Origin: Thalassoroseus pseudoceratinae
GTDB taxonomy: Bacteria; Planctomycetota; Planctomycetia; Planctomycetales; Planctomycetaceae
Length of the DNA stretch: 64,000 nt
Assembly (NCBI RefSeq): GCF_011634775.1
Contig: NZ_JAALXT010000003.1
Location: forward strand, 1,041,067-1,105,066
Direction of reading: 5' to 3'
The notes below the pieces were generated by a model, which was given only the letters and a program-made list of their open reading frames with translations, had not been told where the DNA came from and ran no database searches. Position numbers and translations under genes: made by a program. Shown here one piece after another: positions 1-8,060 of the stretch; within the stretch, counting starts at the first letter, position 1, and the number at the start of each line of letters is the position of its first letter.

Positions 1-187
1 CGAGGCTATCGCCACTCTTGTAGGTTCGGTCGAGAATGGTTCCCTTGAGCAGATTCCGCAGTCGAGTCTTATAGAGTGCTTGGCCTTTTCCCGGCTTGAC
101 GAAATTGCACTCCAGCATCTCATAAGGATCACCTTCGACAATGACCTTAATTCCTTTGCGAAAGTCTCCGGTGTTAATTTGTGGCAT
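1..187 (-). CDS. efp: Elongation factor P, N-terminal part (runs off the window)
   Basis: The minus strand opens with an ATG at 187 and stays open to the window edge, giving 62 residues that read as the KOW-like N-terminal domain of EF-P (start MPQINTGDF, then VIVEGDPYEMLE). EF-P binds ribosomes stalled at polyproline stretches and stimulates peptide bond formation. The loop PGKGQ places a lysine at residue 34, the position that is beta-lysylated in bacteria using the EpmA/EpmB pathway. The divergent neighbour at 353 is EpmB, the lysine 2,3-aminomutase that supplies (R)-beta-lysine, so the pairing supports both calls. Domains II and III lie outside the window. Confidence 0.93.
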   Translation of the reverse strand, partial: MPQINTGDFRKGIKVIVEGDPYEMLECNFVKPGKGQALYKTRLRNLLKGTILDRTYKSGDSL

Positions 188-352
188 GATTCTGTCTCGG
201 CCGGTCCGTACGATATGCCGTCACGCGTCTTGTGCAGCGACGGTTGGGTTGCGATGATGCGGGGGCCACAACCGGGCCGGACCGCGTTGAATTCGGCTCA
301 GAATAACAAATCCTCCGCCCGAGAGGAATGCTTTCCGAATGATTGTCACTCG

Positions 353-1357
353 ATGATTTCCACACCCACGACAACGCCCGTCAACTGGCAACAGGAAATG
401 TCCCGCGCGGTCCGTGAACCGGCCGACCTTATTGAACGTCTGGGACTGCCACCAGAATGCACTGAACCCGCACGGCGAGCGGCTCAGTTGTTTCCGTTGC
501 GAGTGCCCGAGAGTTATCTGCGACGGATGCAACAAGGCAACCCGTCGGACCCATTGCTGCGTCAAGTTCTTCCGTTGGATGCCGAATTTGATGAGGTGCC
601 GGGCTACGTCTCCGATCCCCTTGAAGAATCGGATTCGCACCTCGCCGCCGGGTTGTTGAAGAAATACTCCGGACGAGCTTTGATGATCGTCACCGGGCAA
701 TGTGCCATCCACTGCCGATACTGCTTCCGCCGTCACTATCCGTATGCCGAGGAACCTCAAGGGCTTACGGCATGGGAACCGGCGATTGCCGCTATCGAGG
801 CTGACACGGAACTTCGGGAAATCTTGCTCAGTGGCGGCGATCCACTGATGCTCTCTGACCGCAAACTGCATTGGTTGACCGATCGACTCGACGCCATTCC
901 GCATTTGCAACGCCTTAGAATCCACACCCGCTTGCCGATCGTCTTACCCAGCCGCATTACAGCGGAGTTGATCAGTTGGCTACAAAATCTCCGAATGACG
1001 CCGTTCGTGGTGGTTCACGCCAATCATCCGCAGGAAATTCAAGCGGATTGTGCGGACTCACTACGCACATTAGTCCGCTCAGGCATCCCCGTATTGAACC
1101 AATCGGTGTTATTGCAAGGCGTCAATGACAACGTTGACGCACTGACGGAATTGTCCGAACGGCTCACGAACTTGGGCGTCATCCCGTATTATTTGCATCA
1201 GACAGATCACGTCGCCGGGACCGCCCACTTCGCGGTGGACGAAACGAAAGGCCTGGAATTGATCGCCGAGATGCGACGACGACTCCCCGGCTATGCCGTC
1301 CCGACATTCGTGCAAGAACTGCCGGGAGAGATGCATAAACTTCCGTTAAGCCCGTGA
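353..1357 (+). CDS. epmB: EF-P beta-lysylation protein EpmB (lysine 2,3-aminomutase)
   Basis: This 334-residue protein is a radical-SAM lysine 2,3-aminomutase of the KamA/YjeK family, which converts L-alpha-lysine to (R)-beta-lysine for attachment to EF-P. The iron-sulfur motif is C117-x3-C121-x2-C124, within the family hallmark CRYCFRRHYPY. Other family signatures are GNPSDPLLRQVLP near residue 60, SGGDPLM, RLRIHTRLPIV and LLQGVNDN. The open frame extends upstream to 80, but that part overlaps efp on the other strand and is unlike the family. The ATG at 353 gives an N-terminus that aligns with E. coli EpmB and a typical length. It is PLP-dependent by family knowledge. EpmA, the ligase, is not in the window. 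Confidence 0.93.
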   Translation: MISTPTTTPVNWQQEMSRAVREPADLIERLGLPPECTEPARRAAQLFPLRVPESYLRRMQQGNPSDPLLRQVLPLDAEFDEVPGYVSDPLEESDSHLAAGLLKKYSGRALMIVTGQCAIHCRYCFRRHYPYAEEPQGLTAWEPAIAAIEADTELREILLSGGDPLMLSDRKLHWLTDRLDAIPHLQRLRIHTRLPIVLPSRITAELISWLQNLRMTPFVVVHANHPQEIQADCADSLRTLVRSGIPVLNQSVLLQGVNDNVDALTELSERLTNLGVIPYYLHQTDHVAGTAHFAVDETKGLELIAEMRRRLPGYAVPTFVQELPGEMHKLPLSP

Positions 1358-1377
1358 CATGACCGCCGACATTTCGA

Positions 1378-3714
1378 CTACTTTTGCTCGGATGTTTCTT
1401 CCTCTGTAGCCGGTGCTTCGGGGTATTTAGCGTTGAGTGCAACAACAAATCCTCGCAACGCGGCCCCCCGACGTGTGGGCATCAATCGACTCTCGCCGAT
1501 GGCCTTCAAGACGGCTTCGGCGTCCATCACGTTGACCGCCGCTCCGCCGACCATTTCCGCCGCATCTTCGGCAGGATCAAACTGCTCCAAGCGGCGAATG
1601 TACGTGAGAGCCTCGTTCAATTTCCCATTCTCAAGAAGCTTGCTCGCAGCCCGCATGGCTGCTTCCGCAACCTGGATGGAACCAATCTTCCGAGGCGGAG
1701 AATTGATCAAGTCGGCGAGCTCATCGACCGAACCCTCGGCTAATACTTGATCGATCTTTTGCTGATAGGATGCGACCGCCGGAGCCGGTTCACCATTGGC
1801 CTTCGCGAGCAGAACCTCTTGCAATGCCTGATATTTTTCGGCGGCGGTTTTGAGATCGTAGGCATGTCGTCGGTACTGTTTCTCAGCCGTCCGTTTCTGA
1901 TCATCCGTCAACAAGTTCAACTCCTGCCCCAGCGTGTTTTGGATAGAGGCGGAGTTCTGATCGATTTCCGAAACAAGACTTTGCATCGCGTCCAATGGTG
2001 GCGTGATGGCTGCGATCAACGCTCGCGTTTTCTCCACCAATGACTTTGACTGATCTGATTGTCCAAGTTGTCGATGAGCCGCCGCGGCTTCGGCGGTCGC
2101 GATCGCGGATAGCTCCAAAGCATCCGCCCATGGAAGTGCAATTTGATAATCGTAAAGTTCTTTCACGTCGGGCGTAGGTCGGGCGTCTGGAGTTTGGGAA
2201 CTCGCGATTTCGGTATCTGCTTTTGCCAACCAAGTCTTCGCGAGATCGGTCTGCCCGAGAGTTGCCAATCGACGTGCGACACGAGCGTGCACCTGTGTGC
2301 GAACCGACCTCTGAACATCGGCGGAGAGGCCGCCCAAGGATTCGTCGAACCCGGTCAGCGTAACGAGTTGGCTTTGAGCCGCTTGGTTCGCAGCCACGTT
2401 TTCACCCCACGTTGCCAAAGCCTCGGCCCGTGAATTGATGTCCTGAATGCGATTCGCCCATTCCAATGCCTCTTTGCTTTTGCCATGAGTCGCCAAAGTT
2501 CCGGTGACACTGACCCGAGACGGATCGGCTGGTTCCACCAAAGCGGCGTGCTGCATTTGTTTTGCAAAATCGAAGTTCTTGGTTTCCCGTAGCGATTGGA
2601 GTTTCGCCCAGTAGACTTCCTTGTCCTCGCGGGTGCGGAGTTTCGACAACAAGTCAGCGGCTTCGTCCGCTCGATTTTCCGCGACCAAAACCGCAGCCAA
2701 CCCAGTGATGGCTCGCCAATCCGGCTGACCGGTTCCGCGAACCTTCCCGGCCAATTCGAGTGCTTCATCCAACGTCTTCGCCGTCGGTTGACCGTTCGAG
2801 ATTTGATTCCACGCAAGATCGGTCAACGGAATAATGCGATAGTCTGGACGCTGCACGCCGAGCTTCGTAAGACGTGCCAATTGCTTCCGGACAGCTGCTT
2901 CATCACCCCGTGCGGCGTGAATCGAAGCAATCATTTGAATACCGTAGGCCGGGTCACGGTTGCCCATTTGCGGCGTGTGTTCCGAATACTTGACCATCTC
3001 GGTCAATGCGGATTGCCGAAGTTCCTCCGGTGTCACTTTCTCAGGTTCAGTAGCGACAACCTCGGTGGCTTGGTTGCCCTTGGGATTCTCGAGGGCTTCG
3101 ATTTGTTTGCGTTGGCGTTCGAAATCTGCGTCCGTCATGCCCGGTTTGGCTGCGTTCTGCATGGCGATCGACGGGTCTTCACGCAGGACGAACCACCACA
3201 CGCCGAACCCACCACCACCGAGCAAAAGAATCGCTATCGCGGTCAGCATTCCTGCCGACAATCCCGAGGACTTCTCAGGTTCTGGTTCGGGTTCTTTTTC
3301 TGGCTCGGGGCAAGTGAAGATCGGCATCAAGCAATCAGGATTGATGCACCGCACCGGCTTACCAGCGGCTTGTTCTGAGGTGTAGCCAGCCGTTTCGCAC
3401 ATCGGGCACACGACACGATATTCGCGTCCCGGTTTCGGTTTGACCCGCAAGCGAACATACTTGCTGACCTTTTCACCTTGCACGTCAAACGGGTCGTCCG
3501 ACTTCGGAGCCGACGAGTCACCGCTGGATTTTGCTGGAGCCGACGACGATTTGGGTTTTGATTTCGGCTTCGGAGCCGCTTTCGGTTTCGTGGCTGTCGT
3601 CGGTGCGGGCTTGGGTTGACGCGGCCCGGACATCGACGCACCGCAGAACGGACATTCTTCCGCTTCGTCATCAATAACCGACTGATGACAACTCGGGCAT
3701 GTTGGCAAATCCAT
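1378..3714 (-). CDS. Zinc-ribbon, single-pass membrane protein with TPR-like repeats
   Basis: The 778-residue product starts with a zinc ribbon (C6-x2-C9 and C21-x2-C24). A Lys/Pro/Ser-rich linker and a second Cys-rich segment around residues 100-130 follow. A transmembrane helix lies at about 152-177, ending in WWFVLRED. The remaining 600 residues are alanine-rich helices that look like degenerate tetratricopeptide repeats (for example ALEWANRIQDINSRAEALATWG). The predicted topology is a cytoplasmic zinc-ribbon head and a large periplasmic helical repeat domain. The start at 3714 (MDLPTCPSC) is preferred over the upstream ATG at 3765 because it puts the zinc ribbon at the terminus, as in related planctomycete proteins. 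Function is unknown; the architecture suggests a scaffold. Confidence 0.7.
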   Translation of the reverse strand: MDLPTCPSCHQSVIDDEAEECPFCGASMSGPRQPKPAPTTATKPKAAPKPKSKPKSSSAPAKSSGDSSAPKSDDPFDVQGEKVSKYVRLRVKPKPGREYRVVCPMCETAGYTSEQAAGKPVRCINPDCLMPIFTCPEPEKEPEPEPEKSSGLSAGMLTAIAILLLGGGGFGVWWFVLREDPSIAMQNAAKPGMTDADFERQRKQIEALENPKGNQATEVVATEPEKVTPEELRQSALTEMVKYSEHTPQMGNRDPAYGIQMIASIHAARGDEAAVRKQLARLTKLGVQRPDYRIIPLTDLAWNQISNGQPTAKTLDEALELAGKVRGTGQPDWRAITGLAAVLVAENRADEAADLLSKLRTREDKEVYWAKLQSLRETKNFDFAKQMQHAALVEPADPSRVSVTGTLATHGKSKEALEWANRIQDINSRAEALATWGENVAANQAAQSQLVTLTGFDESLGGLSADVQRSVRTQVHARVARRLATLGQTDLAKTWLAKADTEIASSQTPDARPTPDVKELYDYQIALPWADALELSAIATAEAAAAHRQLGQSDQSKSLVEKTRALIAAITPPLDAMQSLVSEIDQNSASIQNTLGQELNLLTDDQKRTAEKQYRRHAYDLKTAAEKYQALQEVLLAKANGEPAPAVASYQQKIDQVLAEGSVDELADLINSPPRKIGSIQVAEAAMRAASKLLENGKLNEALTYIRRLEQFDPAEDAAEMVGGAAVNVMDAEAVLKAIGESRLMPTRRGAALRGFVVALNAKYPEAPATEEETSEQK

Positions 3715-4045
3715 AGAACTGGCTTTATTTCGGAATGCGAATCTTTGAAAGGATCGACGCCCCATTCCTGTTGGATGACGGAACGGCTTGTCGAGACCGT
3801 TATCCGGTCGTCTATGTCACACTGGGACTGATGACCATATTCACGTCAACAACCCCATGGAACAGGACACCCAGTTGAAGAATTGGTAATGGGATTCTGT
3901 CACAAGGGTATCACTGTATTATCAGGATACCATCTGACCATTTCCACTGACCAGTCCAGGATTTCCGGACGAGAGAAATTCCCCGCATTGAGATCGAACT
4001 CACTGGATGGCCCAGCAAGTTCTCGCGGAGTGGTCGGCTAGCCCA
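3715..4045. other. Intergenic stretch, no gene recognised
   Basis: These 331 bases separate two minus-strand genes and should hold the promoter of the zinc-ribbon/TPR gene that starts at 3714. The only structure seen is a 6-bp inverted repeat, GGTATC at 3907-3912 and GATACC at 3926-3931, separated by 13 bases. No coding frame with family similarity and no RNA gene was recognised. Confidence 0.4.
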
Positions 4046-4639
4046 CTAACGCGGTTGCGAGTTTCTCCGCAAATGGTCCGACGCCGCTTGAGACCCCAAG
4101 CGAACGGCGGTTTGGAAGTGCAGTTTCGCTACACCAGTCTGGCCACGAGATTCAGCCGCCAGACCGAGCTGAAAGAAGCGTTCAGCACGCGAAATCGCAG
4201 GAACGGGCTTCGGTGGAATGTCTCGCGGGGTGTGCGCTGAGGTGGGCCGGACACTTGAGTTCGTTAATTGCTCGTACGCCTGCCCAGCCACCCCACGGAG
4301 CCGGACGTTGTGAGGACCCGGCTCGTCGGCAGACTGCAACAAATACGCGTCCATCGCCGCACAATCGTGAATGGTGACGGTAGCGGAGATGCTCCCGCCG
4401 GAAGTGGCCCGGCCGATCCCAGACGAACCACGCCATGGCCCGAAACCGGCCTGCCGTCGTCCAATCGCAGACTGACCCACACCTCCGATGAACGCCGTTC
4501 CACGGTCTGGCACGGATAAAGTCGTCGCGGCTCCGAAGTCACGGACAATCGGCTGTTGAATGGTTTGGGCGATCGCTTGCCGCGAAAGACCGGGGCAGCA
4601 GAACAGCCAAACCAATGCAATCCAGATGACACGGGGCAT
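4046..4639 (-). CDS. Secreted hypothetical protein
   Basis: This 197-residue product has a hydrophobic signal peptide (IWIALVWLFCCPGLS, likely cleaved after AIA). A glycine/serine-rich middle section follows, and a C-terminal helical hairpin resembling one TPR (AERFFQLGLAAESRGQ then KLHFQTAVRLGS). The ATG at 4639 is chosen over 4663 because a GGAG ribosome-binding site sits seven bases upstream of it. The gene lies 42 bp downstream of the redoxin/cytochrome fusion on the same strand, so co-transcription is likely. No family was recognised; export and a short repeat module are all that the sequence supports. Confidence 0.5.
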   Translation of the reverse strand: MPRVIWIALVWLFCCPGLSRQAIAQTIQQPIVRDFGAATTLSVPDRGTAFIGGVGQSAIGRRQAGFGPWRGSSGIGRATSGGSISATVTIHDCAAMDAYLLQSADEPGPHNVRLRGVAGQAYEQLTNSSVRPTSAHTPRDIPPKPVPAISRAERFFQLGLAAESRGQTGVAKLHFQTAVRLGSQAASDHLRRNSQPR

Positions 4640-4681
4640 CGACTGACTCCGTATTGAGCGCATTTCACGACGGAACGATCG

Positions 4682-6673
4682 TCACTCCCGATTTTGCAGG
4701 AAACGCCCGAGTAATAGCAACTCATCGGGAGAAAGTTTGTCGTCTTTGTTTTTGTCGAACCGGTTGAACAACAGGACGTGCTCCTTCTTGACCTCAGACC
4801 GGTCGATAACACCGTTCTCGTTGCTGTCGATTCGTCGAACCAATTCCTTTAAGAGTGCACCAAACTTCGGAGCGTCCGACTTTACCTTCAAGGTCTTCGC
4901 GTCAACGGCAATCGCGACGTCGAAATAACCGATCATCATTTCTTCCCATGTTTGATCCCCCCAGCCGACGTTTTTCGTTGGATCCGGGTTCGCCAGGTTC
5001 TTGTCGGAGTTGTCGAAATGAGCAACGCAATGCATCTTAGTTCCCGCGGGAAGTGTCGGTGGTTTTTCGATGCGGTAGGCCGTTTGCCAATTGAAATCGT
5101 ATTCCGGCACATCGAGAAGAATCTCAGTTTGACCGTCGGGATAGATTGCCTCGTACGAGAACGATTTTCCTCGCAAGTGCATGTGCGGCATGAATCCCAG
5201 CAGTTGCACATCAATCGGAACACTTTTCGATTTCGCCTCGACACGATGGTTGTCCGCATGCGGGGGAATGTCCAGATTTTTGTAAGCCGCCTTGGTCGTC
5301 ACGATGGCGTGCGTCACGTCCTCCGGATCGGCAAACACTAAACCGACTCGGCTCAAATCTTCTTGTGGGCTACCGTTTGGTGTGTAGTGAACTTGGAAGA
5401 TGAATTCGCTGCCGGCAGGGATCAGTTTCGCCATGCCATCCGGGTAGGGCTTTGCGCGCAGACCGGGCACATATCCGACAAGCCATTCACTTTGGGCAAT
5501 GGGGTTGGAACGGGCTTCTCGCGGTGGCCGGACAAGAACCAGCACGTGATGCACGACCGCTCGGTTGCCGGGAACGACTTCGGCCATTCGAATCCACTTG
5601 TCTTCCGTGAACTCGGGATCGACACGGAAATACTTGTACTTCACCTCACCGGACGCCGGTACGGCGAAAGGTTTGTCATCCATCGGGATTACAAGATCCG
5701 GCTTCTGGGGAAGTTGCCAGCCCGCCACCGGATCGGAAATCGGTTCCGGCAGTTGACTAGGGTCGCCCTCTGGCGCTCCGTCTTGAACCCATTGGAAAAT
5801 TAGGTCTTCTTCGGTTTTCGTCATGCTTCGATCATTGAGGAAGTGACCATATTTCGGATTCGCGTGCCAGGGCGGCATTCGACGATCGCCAACGACTTCC
5901 AAAATCATGTCGGCCCATCCGACGACTTCTTCGTATTCCGTCAACGCGAATGGCGCGATCTCGCCCTTCCGATGGCACTCCACGCACCGTTTTTGGAAAA
6001 TTCGGCTGATCTGATTCGACCAGGTGACCTTGGCATCGGCTTTCGGTGACTGAATTCGTCCAATGAAACAACCGACGGTTTCGACTTCCGCGGTCGCGAC
6101 TTCCTGATCGGCTAACAGATCGTCCAGGGCATTGGCCAAGAACCGATGACGCGGTTTCTCGTGTGCGACACCAATGTCATACTGATCGTCAATCCGCCCG
6201 ACGTACCGAATCCGACGATCGGAATCCAACACGAAGACCTCAGGCGTGCGAATCGCTCCCATTTGGTCGGCGACGCGATTTCCGACGTCCTTCAGCACAG
6301 GAAACGACAACTGGTGCTTTCGTGCATGAGCGGCGATTTCGGTCAAGGAATCTTGCGTGTTCGGATTGATCGCCAAGAAACCGACACCACGATCCGCGTA
6401 TTCCTTTTCCAGTTCGACCAATCTCGGTGCGTAGAGTTTGGCCAATGGGCATTCCGTTCCAATAAACGCCACCACCAAGAATTTCTCGTCGAAATCCTTC
6501 AACGCATGATCTTTGCCACGAAAGTCCGACAGAACCCACGGTTCGACCTGTCGGCCGATCCGCGATTGCCGAGCTGAGTTGTCTTTTTCTGCTGCATAAA
6601 GTCGAGGTGCGAAGCAAGCTCCAAGTGCAGCCAGAAAGGCTAAAGTGCCCAGACCAATGGTGCGTGTCGACAT
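4682..6673 (-). CDS. Exported redoxin - cytochrome c-type - copper monooxygenase-like - EF-hand fusion protein
   Basis: The 663-residue protein has a signal peptide (cleavage near YAA, residues 1-28). A thioredoxin-like AhpC/TSA redoxin domain covers about 40-190, with one cysteine, C75, in a GTECP context. A haem-binding C230-x2-C233-H234 motif follows. The next region resembles copper type II ascorbate-dependent monooxygenases, with paired histidines H375-H376 and the MPHMH motif at 495-499, both typical copper ligands. Two EF-hand loops close the chain (D616-E627 and D640-E651). The redoxin has no second resolving cysteine in the usual CxxC arrangement. Domain content suggests a periplasmic redox or oxygenase role, but the substrate is unknown. 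Confidence 0.8.
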   Translation of the reverse strand: MSTRTIGLGTLAFLAALGACFAPRLYAAEKDNSARQSRIGRQVEPWVLSDFRGKDHALKDFDEKFLVVAFIGTECPLAKLYAPRLVELEKEYADRGVGFLAINPNTQDSLTEIAAHARKHQLSFPVLKDVGNRVADQMGAIRTPEVFVLDSDRRIRYVGRIDDQYDIGVAHEKPRHRFLANALDDLLADQEVATAEVETVGCFIGRIQSPKADAKVTWSNQISRIFQKRCVECHRKGEIAPFALTEYEEVVGWADMILEVVGDRRMPPWHANPKYGHFLNDRSMTKTEEDLIFQWVQDGAPEGDPSQLPEPISDPVAGWQLPQKPDLVIPMDDKPFAVPASGEVKYKYFRVDPEFTEDKWIRMAEVVPGNRAVVHHVLVLVRPPREARSNPIAQSEWLVGYVPGLRAKPYPDGMAKLIPAGSEFIFQVHYTPNGSPQEDLSRVGLVFADPEDVTHAIVTTKAAYKNLDIPPHADNHRVEAKSKSVPIDVQLLGFMPHMHLRGKSFSYEAIYPDGQTEILLDVPEYDFNWQTAYRIEKPPTLPAGTKMHCVAHFDNSDKNLANPDPTKNVGWGDQTWEEMMIGYFDVAIAVDAKTLKVKSDAPKFGALLKELVRRIDSNENGVIDRSEVKKEHVLLFNRFDKNKDDKLSPDELLLLGRFLQNRE

Positions 6674-6793
6674 GAAAACCCTCTACGAACGAATAATTGG
6701 ATTCGTGGCAGTTTGTTGAGCTATACCAGTTCCGATTGAATACGGTGCCAAGATTTTATTCAGCTCTGGCGAAGATCCCGAAAATTTGCCGCA

Positions 6794-7186
6794 CTACGAA
6801 GAGGCCATCTTGCGAAGAATCCCCTTGGTCATGCGTTCGGCCAGCAATACCCGGCGTTTGTGAATCCCTCGACCAATCAGATCGACATGATCGTGGGCCT
6901 CCACATGAAACGACAGCGTCGGACCGTCCACGTGAATCACGCGAGCCGTGCAAACAACCGGGCTTCCCATGGGCGTTGGGGCCAGGTGTTCGACGTCAAC
7001 ATGCGTCCCGACCGAAAGTTCGCCAGCTTCCAAATACGGTTCGAGCAATTTCATGGCCGCCGTCTCCAAGTGCCAGATCAAGTGCGGTGTGGAAAGAACC
7101 AACGGCAATCCGGGGAGTTGCACAGAGTGTGCCTCACTCGCCGTAAATTGATGCTCTTGAGTTGCCCCGATCTTCAAATTCCGCAT
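6794..7186 (-). CDS. Thioesterase-family (FlK-like hotdog) protein
   Basis: This 130-residue protein fits the hotdog-fold thioesterase family related to fluoroacetyl-CoA thioesterase FlK. It shows LSTPHLIWHLETAA, corresponding to the catalytic Thr/Glu segment, and SVGTHVDVEHLAPTPMG, corresponding to the His-containing segment. Such enzymes hydrolyse small acyl-CoA thioesters. The ATG at 7186 (MRNLKIGA) is favoured; an in-frame start at 7222 would add 12 residues with no family counterpart. It is divergent from maf, 126 bp away. The substrate cannot be deduced from sequence. Confidence 0.75.
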   Translation of the reverse strand: MRNLKIGATQEHQFTASEAHSVQLPGLPLVLSTPHLIWHLETAAMKLLEPYLEAGELSVGTHVDVEHLAPTPMGSPVVCTARVIHVDGPTLSFHVEAHDHVDLIGRGIHKRRVLLAERMTKGILRKMASS

Positions 7187-7312
7187 GATCAATCCATCAA
7201 TAGTCAGCACGGCACACGACACTCGGCTTGCCCCGATATCTTTTCACGTTTTTGCTGCCATGAAAAGAGTGTTTCCGTTTGCCGATCAATTCATCAACCC
7301 CGAAGGACTGCA

Positions 7313-7969
7313 ATGCGGCCGAATTTTCCTGTTGTTCTCGGTTCCCGATCGCCACGGAGACGGGAATTGCTCGCGCAGCTACTGCCCAATGGCGATCGGC
7401 AAATCGAGATTCTGCCGCCGAGTTCCAGCGACGAAGCGAACTTTGCCGGGCTGCATGGATGGACCGAAATCGCCGCCCGTTTGCAATCCATCGCGCGGAC
7501 AAAACTGCAAGATGTCTGTCAGCAAACCAGCGATCGAATTCAGAACCCTGAGGAGCCACGACTCGTTCTGACAGCCGACACGGTCATTGTGGCGGATCAA
7601 CCGGAGTCCGATGATCAGAAAATCGTGCTGGGCCAACCTCCGCATGACGATTGGCAATCGACAGTACGGAAATGGTTTCGACGATATCTCCTGGGAAAAC
7701 CTCACGAGGCCGCCACTGCGTTTTGCCTGACAGACGGGCAACGGACAATCGAACAGATCGTGAGAACCGAAGTGACATTCCACAACTTATCAGACGAATG
7801 GATCGAGTGGTATTTGCGAACCGGCGAACCGGTGGGGAAAGCAGGGGGGTACGCCATCCAAGATGCAGGCAGCGTGTTTGTGTCGCAGGTGACGGGAAGC
7901 CTGAGCAACGTGATCGGTCTGCCGCAACGTGAAGTCCTTGAAGCACTGTGTGATTTGACATTGGACTGA
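7313..7969 (+). CDS. maf: Maf-family nucleoside triphosphate pyrophosphatase
   Basis: The 218-residue product matches the Maf/HAM1-like pyrophosphatases that hydrolyse non-canonical or pyrimidine nucleoside triphosphates. Family motifs are LGSRSPRRRELL at the N-terminus, LTADTVIVA with the conserved Asp, the EVTFHNLSDEWIEWYL segment, GKAGGYAIQ, and SNVIGLP near the end. The reading frame is open upstream to 6860, but that portion overlaps the divergent thioesterase gene and resembles nothing. The ATG at 7313 gives the family N-terminus. Members of this family are implicated in house-cleaning and in division arrest. Confidence 0.92.
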   Translation: MRPNFPVVLGSRSPRRRELLAQLLPNGDRQIEILPPSSSDEANFAGLHGWTEIAARLQSIARTKLQDVCQQTSDRIQNPEEPRLVLTADTVIVADQPESDDQKIVLGQPPHDDWQSTVRKWFRRYLLGKPHEAATAFCLTDGQRTIEQIVRTEVTFHNLSDEWIEWYLRTGEPVGKAGGYAIQDAGSVFVSQVTGSLSNVIGLPQREVLEALCDLTLD

Positions 7970-8060
7970 ATCATTCCGGCCGCATGACTGGCATCGGACA
8001 GAACGGCATGGAATACTAGACGCGCACACGCAAACACATCCGATCAAAGGACGAATCATC

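Noticed and set aside
221..925. 234-residue minus-strand ORF
   Set aside because: It lies antisense to epmB, which is firmly identified; the product has low similarity to anything known.
2596..3378. 260-residue plus-strand ORF
   Set aside because: It is a shadow of the zinc-ribbon/TPR gene on the other strand, with no domain or signal.
6860..7312. Long N-terminal extension of Maf
   Set aside because: It overlaps the divergent thioesterase gene and has no Maf similarity; the ATG at 7313 gives the standard start.
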